Shown here: in pieces, positions 1-8,799 of the stretch
How the letters are laid out: each line of letters starts with the position of its first letter
Position numbering within the stretch: position 1 is the stretch's first letter
Origin: JAGXKT01 sp964531695
GTDB lineage: Bacteria; Planctomycetota; Phycisphaerae; SM23-33
DNA length: 18,820 nucleotides
Direction of reading: 5' to 3'
Assembly: GCA_964531695.1 (NCBI GenBank)
Contig: CAZHEH010000041.1
Coordinates: 1-18,820 of the forward strand
The notes under the pieces: model-generated
The model's database searches: none
What the model was told of the DNA's origin: nothing
What the model saw: the letters and a program-made list of their open reading frames with translations, nothing else
Translations under genes and position numbers: made by a program

Positions 1-2533
<2,533 letters not shown>

Positions 2534-2830
2534 ACATTTGTCACGGACCCCACGGGCCCGTGTGCCATCAAGCCGCAGTGGCGCTTGCACTCGGTGAACC
2601 TCGCAGCTTTCGCTGCTCCTATGAACTTTTCAAAGAGCCGTTCATGCCCTCATCGGGCCCGCCGCCGACCCAATCGGCCGACGGGGGTTCCACGCCCTTT
2701 CACAGGGCGCGAAGTTCGTCAACTGTACCTCTATCCGCTCAGCCATGCAAGCGCTTGAACGGAACAAACGCAAAAAATTCTTCTCCGCCTCCGCGGCGGC
2801 CCGCCCTGCCCCGCCGGCCGCGGGGCCCAC
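2534..2830 (-). other. tRNA-Ala to 23S internal transcribed spacer
   Basis: This roughly 300-base spacer lies between tRNA-Ala and the 23S 5' end. It contains no credible protein gene. The recognisable element is a boxA-like sequence at 2627-2639. The rest is GC-rich and presumably includes the 5' arm of the 23S processing stem, whose 3' partner would lie outside the window. Confidence 0.8.
2621..2645 (-). promoter_or_regulatory. boxA-like antitermination element flanked by a 6-bp inverted repeat
   Basis: On the minus strand 2639-2627 reads GGCTCTTTGAAAA, close to the rRNA boxA consensus (TGCTCTTTAACA type) that binds NusB/NusE. It is flanked exactly by ATGAAC and GTTCAT, a perfect 6-bp inverted repeat, so boxA would form the 13-base loop of a hairpin. 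BoxA in the spacer before 23S is standard for rRNA operons. The hairpin presentation is what the sequence shows, but whether it forms is inference. Confidence 0.65.
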
Positions 2831-2903
2831 TGGAGACGAGCGGGCTCGAACCGCCGACCTTCTGGTTGCAAACCAGACGCTCTCCCAACTGAGCTACGTC
2901 CCC
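2831..2903 (-). tRNA. tRNA-Ala(TGC)
   Basis: The gene folds as a complete 73-base cloverleaf. The acceptor stem GGGGACG/CGTCTCC carries the G3-U70 wobble that identifies alanine tRNAs, the discriminator is A73, and the anticodon loop is TTTGCAA, giving anticodon TGC. The 3' CCA is not encoded, since GTGGG follows A73. It lies between tRNA-Ile and 23S, the usual internal-spacer order, but no 16S gene precedes the pair. Confidence 0.97.
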
Positions 2904-2933
2904 GGCTCAATCGCGGATTGTCGGCCGCGGAGC

Positions 2934-2969
2934 GCGGATTGCCGCTTTGCCCGCCGCGTCGCAATCCGC
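2934..2969 (-). repeat. 9-bp inverted repeat in the tRNA-tRNA spacer
   Basis: GCGGATTGC (2934-2942) and GCAATCCGC (2961-2969) form a perfect 9-bp stem with an 18-base loop between the two tRNAs. The related string CGCGGATTG also occurs at 2912-2920. A processing hairpin in the polycistronic transcript is the simplest reading. Confidence 0.5.
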
Positions 2970-2990
2970 CGTCGGCATTCCGCAGGGGAA

Positions 2991-3064
<74 letters not shown>

Positions 3065-3228
3065 TTCCACGACCGTTTTCGGTTGCCCGGGGCCCACAGC
3101 CCGCGAAAGCTCGAGCGACAGCCGCATGCAGCATCGCGTGCCCTCGCACGCCGGGCCGCGTTGTGTCTTGGCTCTTTGCTGTTTTCAACCAGCGGCGCCG
3201 GCCCGATCGGCCGACGCGTTCAGGGCAC
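3065..3228 (-). other. rRNA unit leader between terminator and tRNA-Ile
   Basis: These 164 bases precede tRNA-Ile and contain no gene. I found no convincing sigma70 promoter here. A TTGAAA near 3185 has no matching -10 at 16-18 bases. On the minus strand 3178-3170 reads CAAAGAGCC, the exact complement of the first nine bases of the boxA-like element at 2639-2631, so the two could pair in the transcript. No 16S anti-SD sequence is present. Confidence 0.5.
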
Positions 3229-3255
3229 AAAAAAGCCATCCCGATAGGATGGCTT
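3229..3255 (-). terminator. intrinsic terminator upstream of the tRNA-23S unit
   Basis: On the minus strand AAGCCATCC (3255-3247), loop TATCG and GGATGGCTT (3241-3233) form a perfect 9-bp stem that ends in a run of six Ts (3234-3229). There is no T-run on the other strand, so it acts on minus-strand transcription. It lies about 155 bases after a strong promoter and 165 bases before tRNA-Ile. Confidence 0.8.
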
Positions 3256-3385
3256 GCCGTTGCCGGGCCTGACGCCGTGCGTCACCCGGCTCGACAGCCA
3301 TCGCTCAGCAGAATGCGTGCCGCTTCAGGAATCGTCTCTCTGCCCTCGTGCACGTCCGTCATTCGAGCCCCATACAGGGGCCTAG
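3229..3385 (-). ncRNA. possible small RNA or attenuated rRNA leader
   Basis: The predicted start near 3385 and the terminator at 3229 bound a transcript of about 155 bases. It holds a small hairpin (3367-3381), a strong hairpin with two 6-bp stems and a 2-base bulge (3262-3290), and the terminator. A 26-codon ORF on the minus strand runs from ATG at 3362 to TGA at 3282. Its ribosome site is weak (GGGG six bases upstream) and it has no obvious control-codon run. GATGGCT (3302-3296) could pair with AGCCATC in the terminator 5' arm, giving an alternative fold. It could be an independent sRNA, an attenuator for the rRNA unit, or a chance arrangement. Confidence 0.35.
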
Positions 3386-3391
3386 CGCCGT

Positions 3392-3420
3392 ATCTTAGGC
3401 AATCGGCACAACGGGGTCAA
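3392..3420 (-). promoter_or_regulatory. sigma70-type promoter for leader/tRNA-23S unit
   Basis: On the minus strand the -35 TTGACC (3420-3415) and -10 TAAGAT (3397-3392) are separated by exactly 17 bases. The predicted start is near 3385. It is the best promoter upstream of the tRNAs and 23S and sits 42 bases after the stop of the preceding minus-strand gene. Confidence 0.7.
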
Positions 3421-3462
3421 CACCCGTAGCCAAAGAAATCCGCCGTCTTCCGCCCGGCCGGG

Positions 3463-4218
3463 CTAGTCGGCGTCCTCGCCTTCGCCGTCCGCGCCATCCG
3501 GACCGCTCGCCCCCGCGCCGTCGTCGCCGTCGGCTTCGCCCTCGGACTCGTCTGCGGTCTCGCTCTCGTCGTCGTCCTCGGGCTCGGGCGGCTTCGGCTT
3601 CACGGCCACCATTTCCACGACCACGTCCAGCTCATCCAGGTCGGACTTGGCCTGTTCCGCCAGGGCCCGCACGGCCGTGCCCTTCAGTGATTCGGTGGCC
3701 AGCACCGCGTCATACTGCTCGACGGCCGCCTGGCGGTCCGCCTGCGCCTCCGCCAGCCGACCCAATCCGTACCGGGCCCCGCCGACCGCCACCGGGTACT
3801 CGCCGTACGCATCCACCACACGTCGGTAGTGCTGCCGGGCCGCCTCGGCCGGGTCTTCGCCGGACGGGCCGCGGAGGCCGTCCCGCAGCAGTCGCCGGTA
3901 CTCGTCGCCGAGTCGCACGTTCGCCAGAGCGGCCTTGCGCTCGTCATCGTCCTGCGCAGCCATCTCCTTGAGGCGGCCGAAGTAATTCTCCGGCAGCGCC
4001 CCCGGACGGGCTGTCATCAGTTGGTCGAACTCCTGCTGAAGCAACTGCTGCGCGCTCCGCCGGTACCGGATGAACCACAGGGAGCCGGCGACAATGACGG
4101 CGGCGATCAGCACGGCCCAGGAGATCGCCCGCGAGTGCCGTTTGATGTAGTCCCAGGCATCGCCGGCGGCGTGCGTCAGGGAGCTTTCCTTGAGTTCGTG
4201 TCTGCGCTCGGCCTTCAT
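3463..4218 (-). CDS. membrane-anchored TPR-like protein with acidic tail
   Basis: A 251-aa protein of uncertain function. Residues 1-31 are charged and likely cytoplasmic, 32-50 form one transmembrane helix, and the rest is alpha-helical. A TPR-like segment (ARYGLGRLAEAQADRQAAVEQY) lies in the second half. The last ~45 residues are very rich in Asp, Glu and Gly. The layout resembles YfgM-like and other single-TM TPR proteins, which often scaffold envelope complexes; no partner can be named here. I chose the ATG at 4218 because the longer frame runs into the upstream gene, which stops 13 bases earlier. The SD is weak, so translation may be coupled to that gene. It is the second gene of an operon with the lipoprotein gene and is followed by the rRNA-unit promoter. 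Confidence 0.8.
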   Translation of the reverse strand: MKAERRHELKESSLTHAAGDAWDYIKRHSRAISWAVLIAAVIVAGSLWFIRYRRSAQQLLQQEFDQLMTARPGALPENYFGRLKEMAAQDDDERKAALANVRLGDEYRRLLRDGLRGPSGEDPAEAARQHYRRVVDAYGEYPVAVGGARYGLGRLAEAQADRQAAVEQYDAVLATESLKGTAVRALAEQAKSDLDELDVVVEMVAVKPKPPEPEDDDESETADESEGEADGDDGAGASGPDGADGEGEDAD

Positions 4219-4231
4219 CGGTTTCTCTGCA

Positions 4232-4735
4232 CTACGACGGGGGCTCGGCGGCGTCCGCCTCGCGGGCCTTGTCCGGCCAGACCAGCACGGAAACCGTGGC
4301 CGTGCCCCACGTCTCATTGCCTCGGATCGTCACCCGGCACCGCTCGTCGGGCCGGTCGAAGTCCAACACCATCTGCCCCTGGGCGAAGATAAACGTCGAC
4401 AGCACCCAGCGGTTCATGGGCATGTAACGCTCGAAGAAGCGCTTCAGGGCGAACTTGTCGCCCTTGCCCTTATACACGTGGTCGACGAACCGCACGCCCG
4501 CGACCGCGTAGTTCCGGCTCTTGTCCTCGTCCAGTCCAAACCCGTACGGCACCGGCACATCCGAAATCGGCGGATGCAACTGTGGCGGCGGGGTGGCCGG
4601 TCCGGGAGGCGGGGACGCCCCCCCGCTGCCGTCCACGGAAACCGCGCCACCGGCATTGCCGGCGGGCTGGTTGCAGCCGCCTGCCAGCGCAGCGGCCGCC
4701 AGCGCCAACATCACCAACGCGCATTGCCGAGCCAT
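4232..4735 (-). CDS. putative lipoprotein of unknown function
   Basis: A 167-aa protein. An N-terminal hydrophobic segment (residues 6-18) ends in LAGGC, with Cys21 as the likely lipidated residue. The lipobox is imperfect because Leu is at -4, so lipidation is probable but not certain. Residues 22-60 are a Gly/Pro/Ser-rich linker and 60-160 look globular, with the string RNYAVAGVRFVDHVYKGKGD. I do not recognise the domain. The ATG at 4735 was preferred over the one at 4756 because GGGAGG lies five bases upstream of it. It is first in an operon with the TPR-like gene and has a promoter at 4799-4828 and a palindrome in its 5' leader. Confidence 0.8.
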   Translation of the reverse strand: MARQCALVMLALAAAALAGGCNQPAGNAGGAVSVDGSGGASPPPGPATPPPQLHPPISDVPVPYGFGLDEDKSRNYAVAGVRFVDHVYKGKGDKFALKRFFERYMPMNRWVLSTFIFAQGQMVLDFDRPDERCRVTIRGNETWGTATVSVLVWPDKAREADAAEPPS

Positions 4736-4764
4736 TTCGACCTCCCTGCCGATCATGGCATGTA

Positions 4765-4791
4765 CCGGCCGTGCGGGGCCCGCACGGCCGG
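4765..4791. repeat. 13-bp perfect palindrome at predicted transcript start
   Basis: CCGGCCGTGCGGG (4765-4777) and its exact reverse complement (4779-4791) are separated by one base. It begins right at the predicted +1 (~4792) of the lipoprotein operon. It could be a DNA operator or a very stable 5' hairpin in the mRNA. It lacks a T-run on either strand, so it is not an ordinary terminator. Confidence 0.7.
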
Positions 4792-4798
4792 AACGGGG

Positions 4799-4828
4799 TA
4801 GTTACGCCCGCGGACCGGGGGTTGTCAA
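4799..4828 (-). promoter_or_regulatory. promoter of the lipoprotein/TPR operon
   Basis: On the minus strand a consensus -35 TTGACA (4828-4823) and a -10 TAACTA (4804-4799) are 18 bases apart. The predicted start is near 4792, giving a 57-base leader before the ATG at 4735. Confidence 0.65.
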
Positions 4829-5072
4829 GACCCCGTCCCGCCCGCGGCGTTCGCTGTACGATATCGACCAGCCCTCGCGGCCCGCAACAAGGTAATCCGC
4901 GGGGCGGCAGAGCGTTCAGGCGTTCGCACATTCCCACTTGCCCTCGGCGGAAGGCATCCGTACCGTCTACGGGCTCTATCGGAACCTCCCGCGGCCGCGA
5001 CGGTGGGACGATCGGCGGCTTGGACGCGCGCGAGAGGGCGATTCCGGCCCCGCCGGGCCGACGGATACGAAT
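4829..5072. other. divergent intergenic region, no gene seen
   Basis: This GC-rich stretch lies between the divergent lipoprotein operon and the DUF1330-like gene. The reading frame of the latter extends back to 4938, but the N-terminal residues so added are Arg/Pro-rich and unlike the family. I found no convincing plus-strand promoter. Confidence 0.5.
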
Positions 5073-5411
5073 ATGATCGTCGTTCTCAACCTGTTTGACA
5101 TCATCCCCGGCCGCATGGCCGAGTACGCCGAGTACCTCCGACGCGTGCAGCCCATCCTGGACCGGTACGGCGCCCGCGTGCTCCTCTACGGGCGGACGCG
5201 GATGGTGTACTGGGGCGATGCCCGGCAGGAGTACTGCGGGCTGATCGCCTACGAATCGCTCGCGGACCTGCGCCGGCTCTCGAGCGACCCTGATTTCGTG
5301 GAGATCCGCCCGCTGCGGGACGACTCGACCCGCAACTACGTGCTGACGGCCATCGAGGCCTTCCCTGACATGAATGCCGCGGCCGAGTTCCTCGAGAACG
5401 GCGGCGATTGA
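5073..5411 (+). CDS. DUF1330-like (alpha/beta-barrel fold) protein
   Basis: A 112-aa protein. Its pattern, MIVVLNLFDIIPGRMAEYAEY followed by a central LIAYESLADLRRLSSDPDF, resembles DUF1330 and related small dimeric alpha/beta-barrel (ABM-like) proteins, whose members are often uncharacterised or monooxygenase-like. No catalytic residue can be assigned. The start at 5073 is chosen because the beta-strand 'IVVLNLFDI' should be close to the N terminus; the SD is weak. It stands alone, with the rplM promoter 58 bases after its stop and a divergent operon upstream. Family assignment is from memory of the pattern and could be a related ABM-superfamily group. Confidence 0.75.
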   Translation: MIVVLNLFDIIPGRMAEYAEYLRRVQPILDRYGARVLLYGRTRMVYWGDARQEYCGLIAYESLADLRRLSSDPDFVEIRPLRDDSTRNYVLTAIEAFPDMNAAAEFLENGGD

Positions 5412-5469
5412 ACCGCCCGGTCGGCCGGCCCCTTGTCCGGCAAGATCGTGCGATCCGTCGCAAATCCGG

Positions 5470-5498
5470 TTGACAGCGTCTGCACGGCCGTCCATAAT
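5470..5498 (+). promoter_or_regulatory. rplM-rpsI promoter
   Basis: A consensus -35 TTGACA (5470-5475) and a -10 CATAAT (5493-5498) are separated by 17 bases. The predicted start is near 5505, about 38 bases before the rplM ATG. Confidence 0.75.
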
Positions 5499-5542
5499 AC
5501 GTGGCTCTATCGACATTCCCCCAGTCATAGGTGGCATACAAA

Positions 5543-5971
5543 ATGAAGACGTACATGGCCAAGAAGGGCGAGCTGGAAGCCCAGTGGCGGCTGGTTGACC
5601 TGACGGACAGGGTTCTCGGCCGGGCGGCGACGGAGATCGCCACGCTGCTGATGGGCAAGCACCGCCCGGAGTACACCCCGCACACGGACACGGGCGACTT
5701 CGTCATCGTGATCAACGCGAGCAAGGTCCGCCTGACCGGGCGCAAGCTGGAGCAGAAGGCCGCGAAGCGGTACTCGGGCTACCCCGGCGGCCTGCACGAG
5801 ACGCCGCTGGCGGTCGAGCTGGCGCGGCATCCGGAGCGCGTGGTCGAGAACGCGGTTCGCCGCATGCTGCCAAAGAGCCGACTGGGCCGGCAGATGCTCA
5901 CGAAGCTCAAGGTCTACGCCGGACCCGATCATCCCCACCAGGCCCAGCAGCCCGAGCCGTACGAGCTGTAG
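5543..5971 (+). CDS. rplM: 50S ribosomal protein L13
   Basis: L13 is an early-assembly protein of the large subunit. The 142 residues equal the usual bacterial length. Family signatures are the N-terminal MKTYMAKKGELEAQWRLVDL, then VLGRAATEIATLLMGKHRPE, HTDTGDFVIVINA, and a C-terminal RMLPKSRLGRQML followed by KVYAGPDHPH. The ATG at 5543 is preferred over the in-frame GTG at 5531 because the family starts with MKT and AGGTGG lies eight bases upstream. It is first in an operon with rpsI (21-base gap), the conserved L13-S9 pair. A strong promoter precedes it and a terminator follows rpsI. Confidence 0.97.
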   Translation: MKTYMAKKGELEAQWRLVDLTDRVLGRAATEIATLLMGKHRPEYTPHTDTGDFVIVINASKVRLTGRKLEQKAAKRYSGYPGGLHETPLAVELARHPERVVENAVRRMLPKSRLGRQMLTKLKVYAGPDHPHQAQQPEPYEL

Positions 5972-5992
5972 CCACAGCAGGAAGAGACAGAT

Positions 5993-6514
5993 ATGGCGAG
6001 TGACGAGCAGGCCGCACCGAAGCAGCAGGAAGCCGCCGGAGACACCGCCGTGGCGGAGCCGGCGTCCGAGCCGGAACAGGCGCAGACGCAGACCATGCCC
6101 CGCGTGGCCCCCGATCCGCCGGCCGAAAGACGCTGGTGGTGGGGCACCGGACGCCGCAAAAGCGCCGTGGCACGCGTGCGCATCCGCCCGGGCTCCGGCG
6201 AGTTCAAGATCAACGGCCGCGAGGTCGACGTGTACTTCACGGAGGACAAGGACCGCAACGACGTCCGCCTCCCACTCAAGGCCACCGGCATGACCGGCAG
6301 TTGGGAGATCCACGTGCGGGCCAATGGCGGCGGCTATACCGGCCAGGCCCAGGCCGTGCGGCTCGGGCTCGCACGCGCGATCGCCGAGGCCCTGCCCGAA
6401 GCCGAGCTGACGCTCCGCCAACAGGGCCTGATGACGCGGGACGCGCGGAAGACCGAGCGGAAAAAGTACGGCCGCCGCGGCGCCCGTCGTTCGTTCCAGT
6501 TCTCCAAGCGATAA
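5993..6514 (+). CDS. rpsI: 30S ribosomal protein S9 with N-terminal extension
   Basis: S9 is a small-subunit head protein whose C-terminal tail contacts P-site tRNA. The core starts at about residue 48 (WWWGTGRRKSAVARVRI) and ends in the conserved FQFSKR with the invariant terminal Arg. The total of 173 residues is about 40 more than the usual ~130. The extra 46 N-terminal residues are Ala/Glu/Gln/Pro-rich, look disordered and precede the normal S9 start. The first ATG is supported by an SD (GGAAGAG) six bases upstream. An internal ATG at residue 35 has no better signal. It is co-transcribed with rplM and followed by a terminator. Confidence 0.96.
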   Translation: MASDEQAAPKQQEAAGDTAVAEPASEPEQAQTQTMPRVAPDPPAERRWWWGTGRRKSAVARVRIRPGSGEFKINGREVDVYFTEDKDRNDVRLPLKATGMTGSWEIHVRANGGGYTGQAQAVRLGLARAIAEALPEAELTLRQQGLMTRDARKTERKKYGRRGARRSFQFSKR

Positions 6515-6535
6515 AGCACGCACCGGAAGCAAGCC

Positions 6536-6568
6536 GCGCCTCGGGGGCGTTGCCCCCGGGGCGCCTTT
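6536..6568 (+). terminator. terminator after rplM-rpsI
   Basis: GCGCCTCGGGGGC (6536-6548) and GCCCCCGGGGCGC (6552-6564) form a 13-bp stem with one G-T wobble and a three-base loop, followed by CTTT. The T-run is short but the stem is very stable, and it falls 22 bases after the rpsI stop. Confidence 0.7.
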
Positions 6569-6592
6569 GTGCGCGTTTCGGTTCGGCTGCTC

Positions 6593-6621
6593 TTGACCCC
6601 CCCTATTCCGGCCGATATTCT
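6593..6621 (+). promoter_or_regulatory. promoter of DUF502-hpf
   Basis: The -35 TTGACC (6593-6598) and -10 TATTCT (6616-6621) have an exact 17-base spacer. The predicted start is near 6628, about 34 bases before the TTG start at 6662. It lies just after the rpsI terminator, so this is a new transcription unit. Confidence 0.7.
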
Positions 6622-6661
6622 CTGAGTAGCGCGGCCTCGTGCCGCCAGCGGAGCTTCTGTC

Positions 6662-7459
6662 TTGACTGAGGCGACGGCGAACGTCCCGGACCCGGACAAG
6701 AAAAAGGGTCACTTCACTCGCTTCTTCCTGCGGGGACTGGGCGCCCTGCTCCCCACGCTGTTGACGCTTGCGCTGCTGGCGTGGCTGGCCCGGTGGCTGC
6801 ACGTCAATGTCGGCCAGTACATCAGCCGAGGAGCGTACTGGGCGTTGCAGCGGACCCCTTGGGCTGGCGTGATCTCGGAGTCGGCCTGGTACGCGTACGT
6901 CGGCTGGTGGTTCGGATTCGCCGTCGCCGTCGTGGCGGTGTATGTCTTCGGGCGTTTCGTCGCGACGTACGTCGGCCGTTGGCTCTGGCGGATGACTGAA
7001 CGCACCGTCACGAGCATGCCGCTGATCCGCGGGATCTACCCGCACATCAAGCAGGTGACGGACTTCATGCTGACGGACCACCGCAAGAAGCATTTCGAGC
7101 AGGCCAACGTGGTCGCCGTCGAGTACCCCCGCAAGGGAACGTGGTCCGTGGGCCTCGTGACCGGAGGAGGCATGCAGTCCATCCGCGACCGGGCGGGCGA
7201 GGATCTCGTGACGATCTTCATCCCATCGAGTCCGACGCCCTTCACCGGGTATACAATTGTGGTGAAGAAGCGAGAGATCGTGGAACTCCCCATCACCTTT
7301 GACGAGGCACTGCGTTACACCGTCAGCGGAGGCGTGCTCACGCCCCCCAGGCAGTTGCCGGCGGAAGAGCGGACCGAGCCGGCCGGGGCTTTGCGCGAAG
7401 CCCAACAGGCCCTCCCGAGCCATCCCGAGGAAACCAGCGGCAAGGAGAAGCAACAGTGA
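6662..7459 (+). CDS. DUF502 family membrane protein
   Basis: A 265-aa protein. Two hydrophobic segments at about 22-46 and 78-100 are likely transmembrane helices. Then comes the DUF502 signature around SMPLIRGIYPHIKQVTDFM and the later GYTIVVKKREIVEL and EALRYTVSGGV segments. The C-terminal 35 residues are polar and probably disordered. The function of the family is not established. The start is a TTG with GGAG about eight bases upstream; no usable ATG or GTG exists before the first helix. Its stop overlaps the hpf start (GTGA), so the two are probably translationally coupled. The reason for pairing a membrane protein with a ribosome hibernation factor is unknown. Confidence 0.88.
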   Translation: MTEATANVPDPDKKKGHFTRFFLRGLGALLPTLLTLALLAWLARWLHVNVGQYISRGAYWALQRTPWAGVISESAWYAYVGWWFGFAVAVVAVYVFGRFVATYVGRWLWRMTERTVTSMPLIRGIYPHIKQVTDFMLTDHRKKHFEQANVVAVEYPRKGTWSVGLVTGGGMQSIRDRAGEDLVTIFIPSSPTPFTGYTIVVKKREIVELPITFDEALRYTVSGGVLTPPRQLPAEERTEPAGALREAQQALPSHPEETSGKEKQQ

Positions 7460-7785
7460 ACATCGCCATCGATGCCCGCCACATGGACGTTACGACCGCC
7501 ATCCGCGAGTACGCCGAGTCGAAACTGGGCAAGCTCCCGCGCTTCTACAACGGGATTCAGTCGGCCGAGGTCATCCTGGACTTCGAGGCCGAGAAGGCCC
7601 TGGTCGAGGTCGTCGTGACGGCCAAGCGGAAGGCGACGTTCGTGGGCACCGATCGCAATGAAGATATGTACGCCGCAATCGACCAATGCATGCACAAGGT
7701 CGAGCAGCAGATCCGCCGCCACAAGGACCGGGTCCGCGACCATCAGGGCCCGCCGCACGAGGCGATGCAGGGCGGGCAGGCGTGA
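7456..7785 (+). CDS. hpf: ribosome hibernation-promoting factor, short form
   Basis: A 109-aa protein of the HPF/YfiA (RaiA) family, which binds the 30S decoding region and helps dimerise or silence ribosomes in poor growth. The pattern is typical: MNIAIDARHMDVTTAIREY, KLGKLPRFYNGI, VVVTAKRKATFVGTDRNEDMYAAID, then a basic helix EQQIRRHKDRVRDH. It lacks the C-terminal dimerisation domain of long HPF, so it is the short type. The start is GTG at 7456, inside the DUF502 stop, with AAGGAGA upstream. The order hpf then ptsN is also found downstream of rpoN in Proteobacteria. The acidic or polar tail after residue 97 is short and of no known role. Confidence 0.93.
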   Translation: MNIAIDARHMDVTTAIREYAESKLGKLPRFYNGIQSAEVILDFEAEKALVEVVVTAKRKATFVGTDRNEDMYAAIDQCMHKVEQQIRRHKDRVRDHQGPPHEAMQGGQA

Positions 7786-7987
7786 CCGCCCCGCGAAGGG
7801 GCCCGGACCCTCGCGAAGGGGCGTTCGCAACTCGCCGGCGCAAACTGCGCTGGCGAACCGTGGGGCGAATCGCTAGACTGGCCGTCTGCCCTCGCGGGCT
7901 CCCGGGCGCCGCAGCTCTTACGGTCGGCCGGCGGGGGCCGTCCGAACCGCCCTGGCGTCTTCCGGGCTGGAACCACAGGAGCGTAGC
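7786..7987 (+). other. hpf-ptsN intergenic region with hairpins
   Basis: No gene is seen in these 202 bases. CGCGAAGGGGC occurs twice near the start (about 7792-7822). TCGCCGGCGCA (7832-7842) and TGCGCTGGCGA (7846-7856) form an 11-bp stem with one wobble and a three-base loop, without a T-run. TAGACT at 7874-7879 could be a -10, but its -35 is poor. Partial termination or mRNA processing after hpf is possible. Confidence 0.4.
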
Positions 7988-8455
7988 ATGAAACTTTCCG
8001 ACATTATGGTGAGCGAGGCGGTCATTCCCGAGCTGAAAGCGACCTCGCGCAACGAGGCGATACAGGAGTTGATTCGGTCACTGGCCGACGCCGAAGCATT
8101 GACGCCCGAGCAGGCCCGTGAGGCGGAGAAGGCCGTGCTGGCCCGCGAAGGGCAGGCCACGACCGGCATCGGCAAGGGCGTTGCCCTGCCGCACGCCAAG
8201 CTCAAGGGCATCGACATGCCCATCGGCACGATCGGGCGCTCCTCGGACGGCATCGACTTCTCCGCCCTCGATTCCAAGCCCGTGTACTCCGTGATTCTGT
8301 TGCTGTCCAACCCGGACAACCCCGACGAGCATCTCCAGGCGATGGAAGCGGTTTTCAAGCACGTTCAGCGCGACATGTTCCGGAAGTTCCTCCGCCAGAG
8401 CGAGACGCGCGAGGCGATCATGGACCTGATTCGGGAAGCCGACGAAGCCGGCTAG
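7988..8455 (+). CDS. ptsN: PTS EIIA domain protein, PtsN/fructose-type
   Basis: A 155-aa stand-alone PTS EIIA type-2 domain. It accepts phosphate from HPr at the His in GKGVALPHAK (His69). TTGIGKGVALPHAKL and the C-terminal HLQAMEAVFKHVQRD segment are family signatures. With no sugar-specific EIIB or EIIC nearby it most likely works as a regulatory phosphoprotein, as PtsN does in the nitrogen-related PTS, rather than in sugar uptake. An SD (AGGAG) lies six bases before the ATG. It heads a ptsN-HPr-EI cluster. An EIIA of the fructose or mannitol transport type is the alternative, and the target protein cannot be inferred. Confidence 0.9.
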   Translation: MKLSDIMVSEAVIPELKATSRNEAIQELIRSLADAEALTPEQAREAEKAVLAREGQATTGIGKGVALPHAKLKGIDMPIGTIGRSSDGIDFSALDSKPVYSVILLLSNPDNPDEHLQAMEAVFKHVQRDMFRKFLRQSETREAIMDLIREADEAG

Positions 8456-8494
8456 CGCCGTCGGGCGGCATGGCCGCCACATCGGAACAGCGAC

Positions 8495-8767
8495 TTGGGC
8501 ACGATCGAAAGGGAAGTGAAGATTGCCAATAAGTACGGCCTGCACGCCCGCCCGGCGATGCAGTTCGTGGAGACGGCGAACCAGTACGCCAGCAAGGTCG
8601 AGGTTTCGAACGGAGCGATGACCGTGGACGCCAAGAGCATCATGTCGGTCATGCGGCTCGGCGCCGGCAAGGGCACGGCGTTGCGGCTTACGGCCGACGG
8701 GGACGACGCACAGGACGCGGTCGACGCCCTGGTCGCCCTGGTCGAGCAGGGCTTCGGCGAAGAGTAG
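8495..8767 (+). CDS. ptsH: HPr phosphocarrier protein
   Basis: A 90-aa HPr that carries phosphate from enzyme I to EIIA. The phosphorylated His is His17 in KYGLHARPA. Ser48 in DAKSIMSVMRLG matches the regulatory Ser46 site of HPr kinase systems, so regulation by an HPr kinase is possible, although no hprK is in this window. The start is TTG at 8495, seven codons before the conserved VKIANK strand, as in other HPr proteins. GTG at 8516 would cut the first strand. The SD is weak (GGAA). The gap to the EI gene is 32 bases. Confidence 0.94.
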   Translation: MGTIEREVKIANKYGLHARPAMQFVETANQYASKVEVSNGAMTVDAKSIMSVMRLGAGKGTALRLTADGDDAQDAVDALVALVEQGFGEE

Positions 8768-8799
8768 CCGATTCGCACGGTTGCGGCCTCACGGAAACA

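Noticed and set aside
3168..3190. A boxA-like string GGCTCTTTG on the plus strand of the rRNA leader
   Set aside because: It is on the wrong strand to be a working boxA for the minus-strand rRNA. It is kept only as a possible boxA-complementary segment.
3065..3462. Remnant of a 16S gene upstream of tRNA-Ile
   Set aside because: No AAAGGAGGTGATCC-type 3' end or other 16S signature is seen on either strand.
5525..7453. A 642-codon minus-strand ORF
   Set aside because: It is the antisense shadow of rplM, rpsI and the DUF502 gene, all of which have recognisable products, promoters and ribosome sites. High GC makes long antisense frames common.
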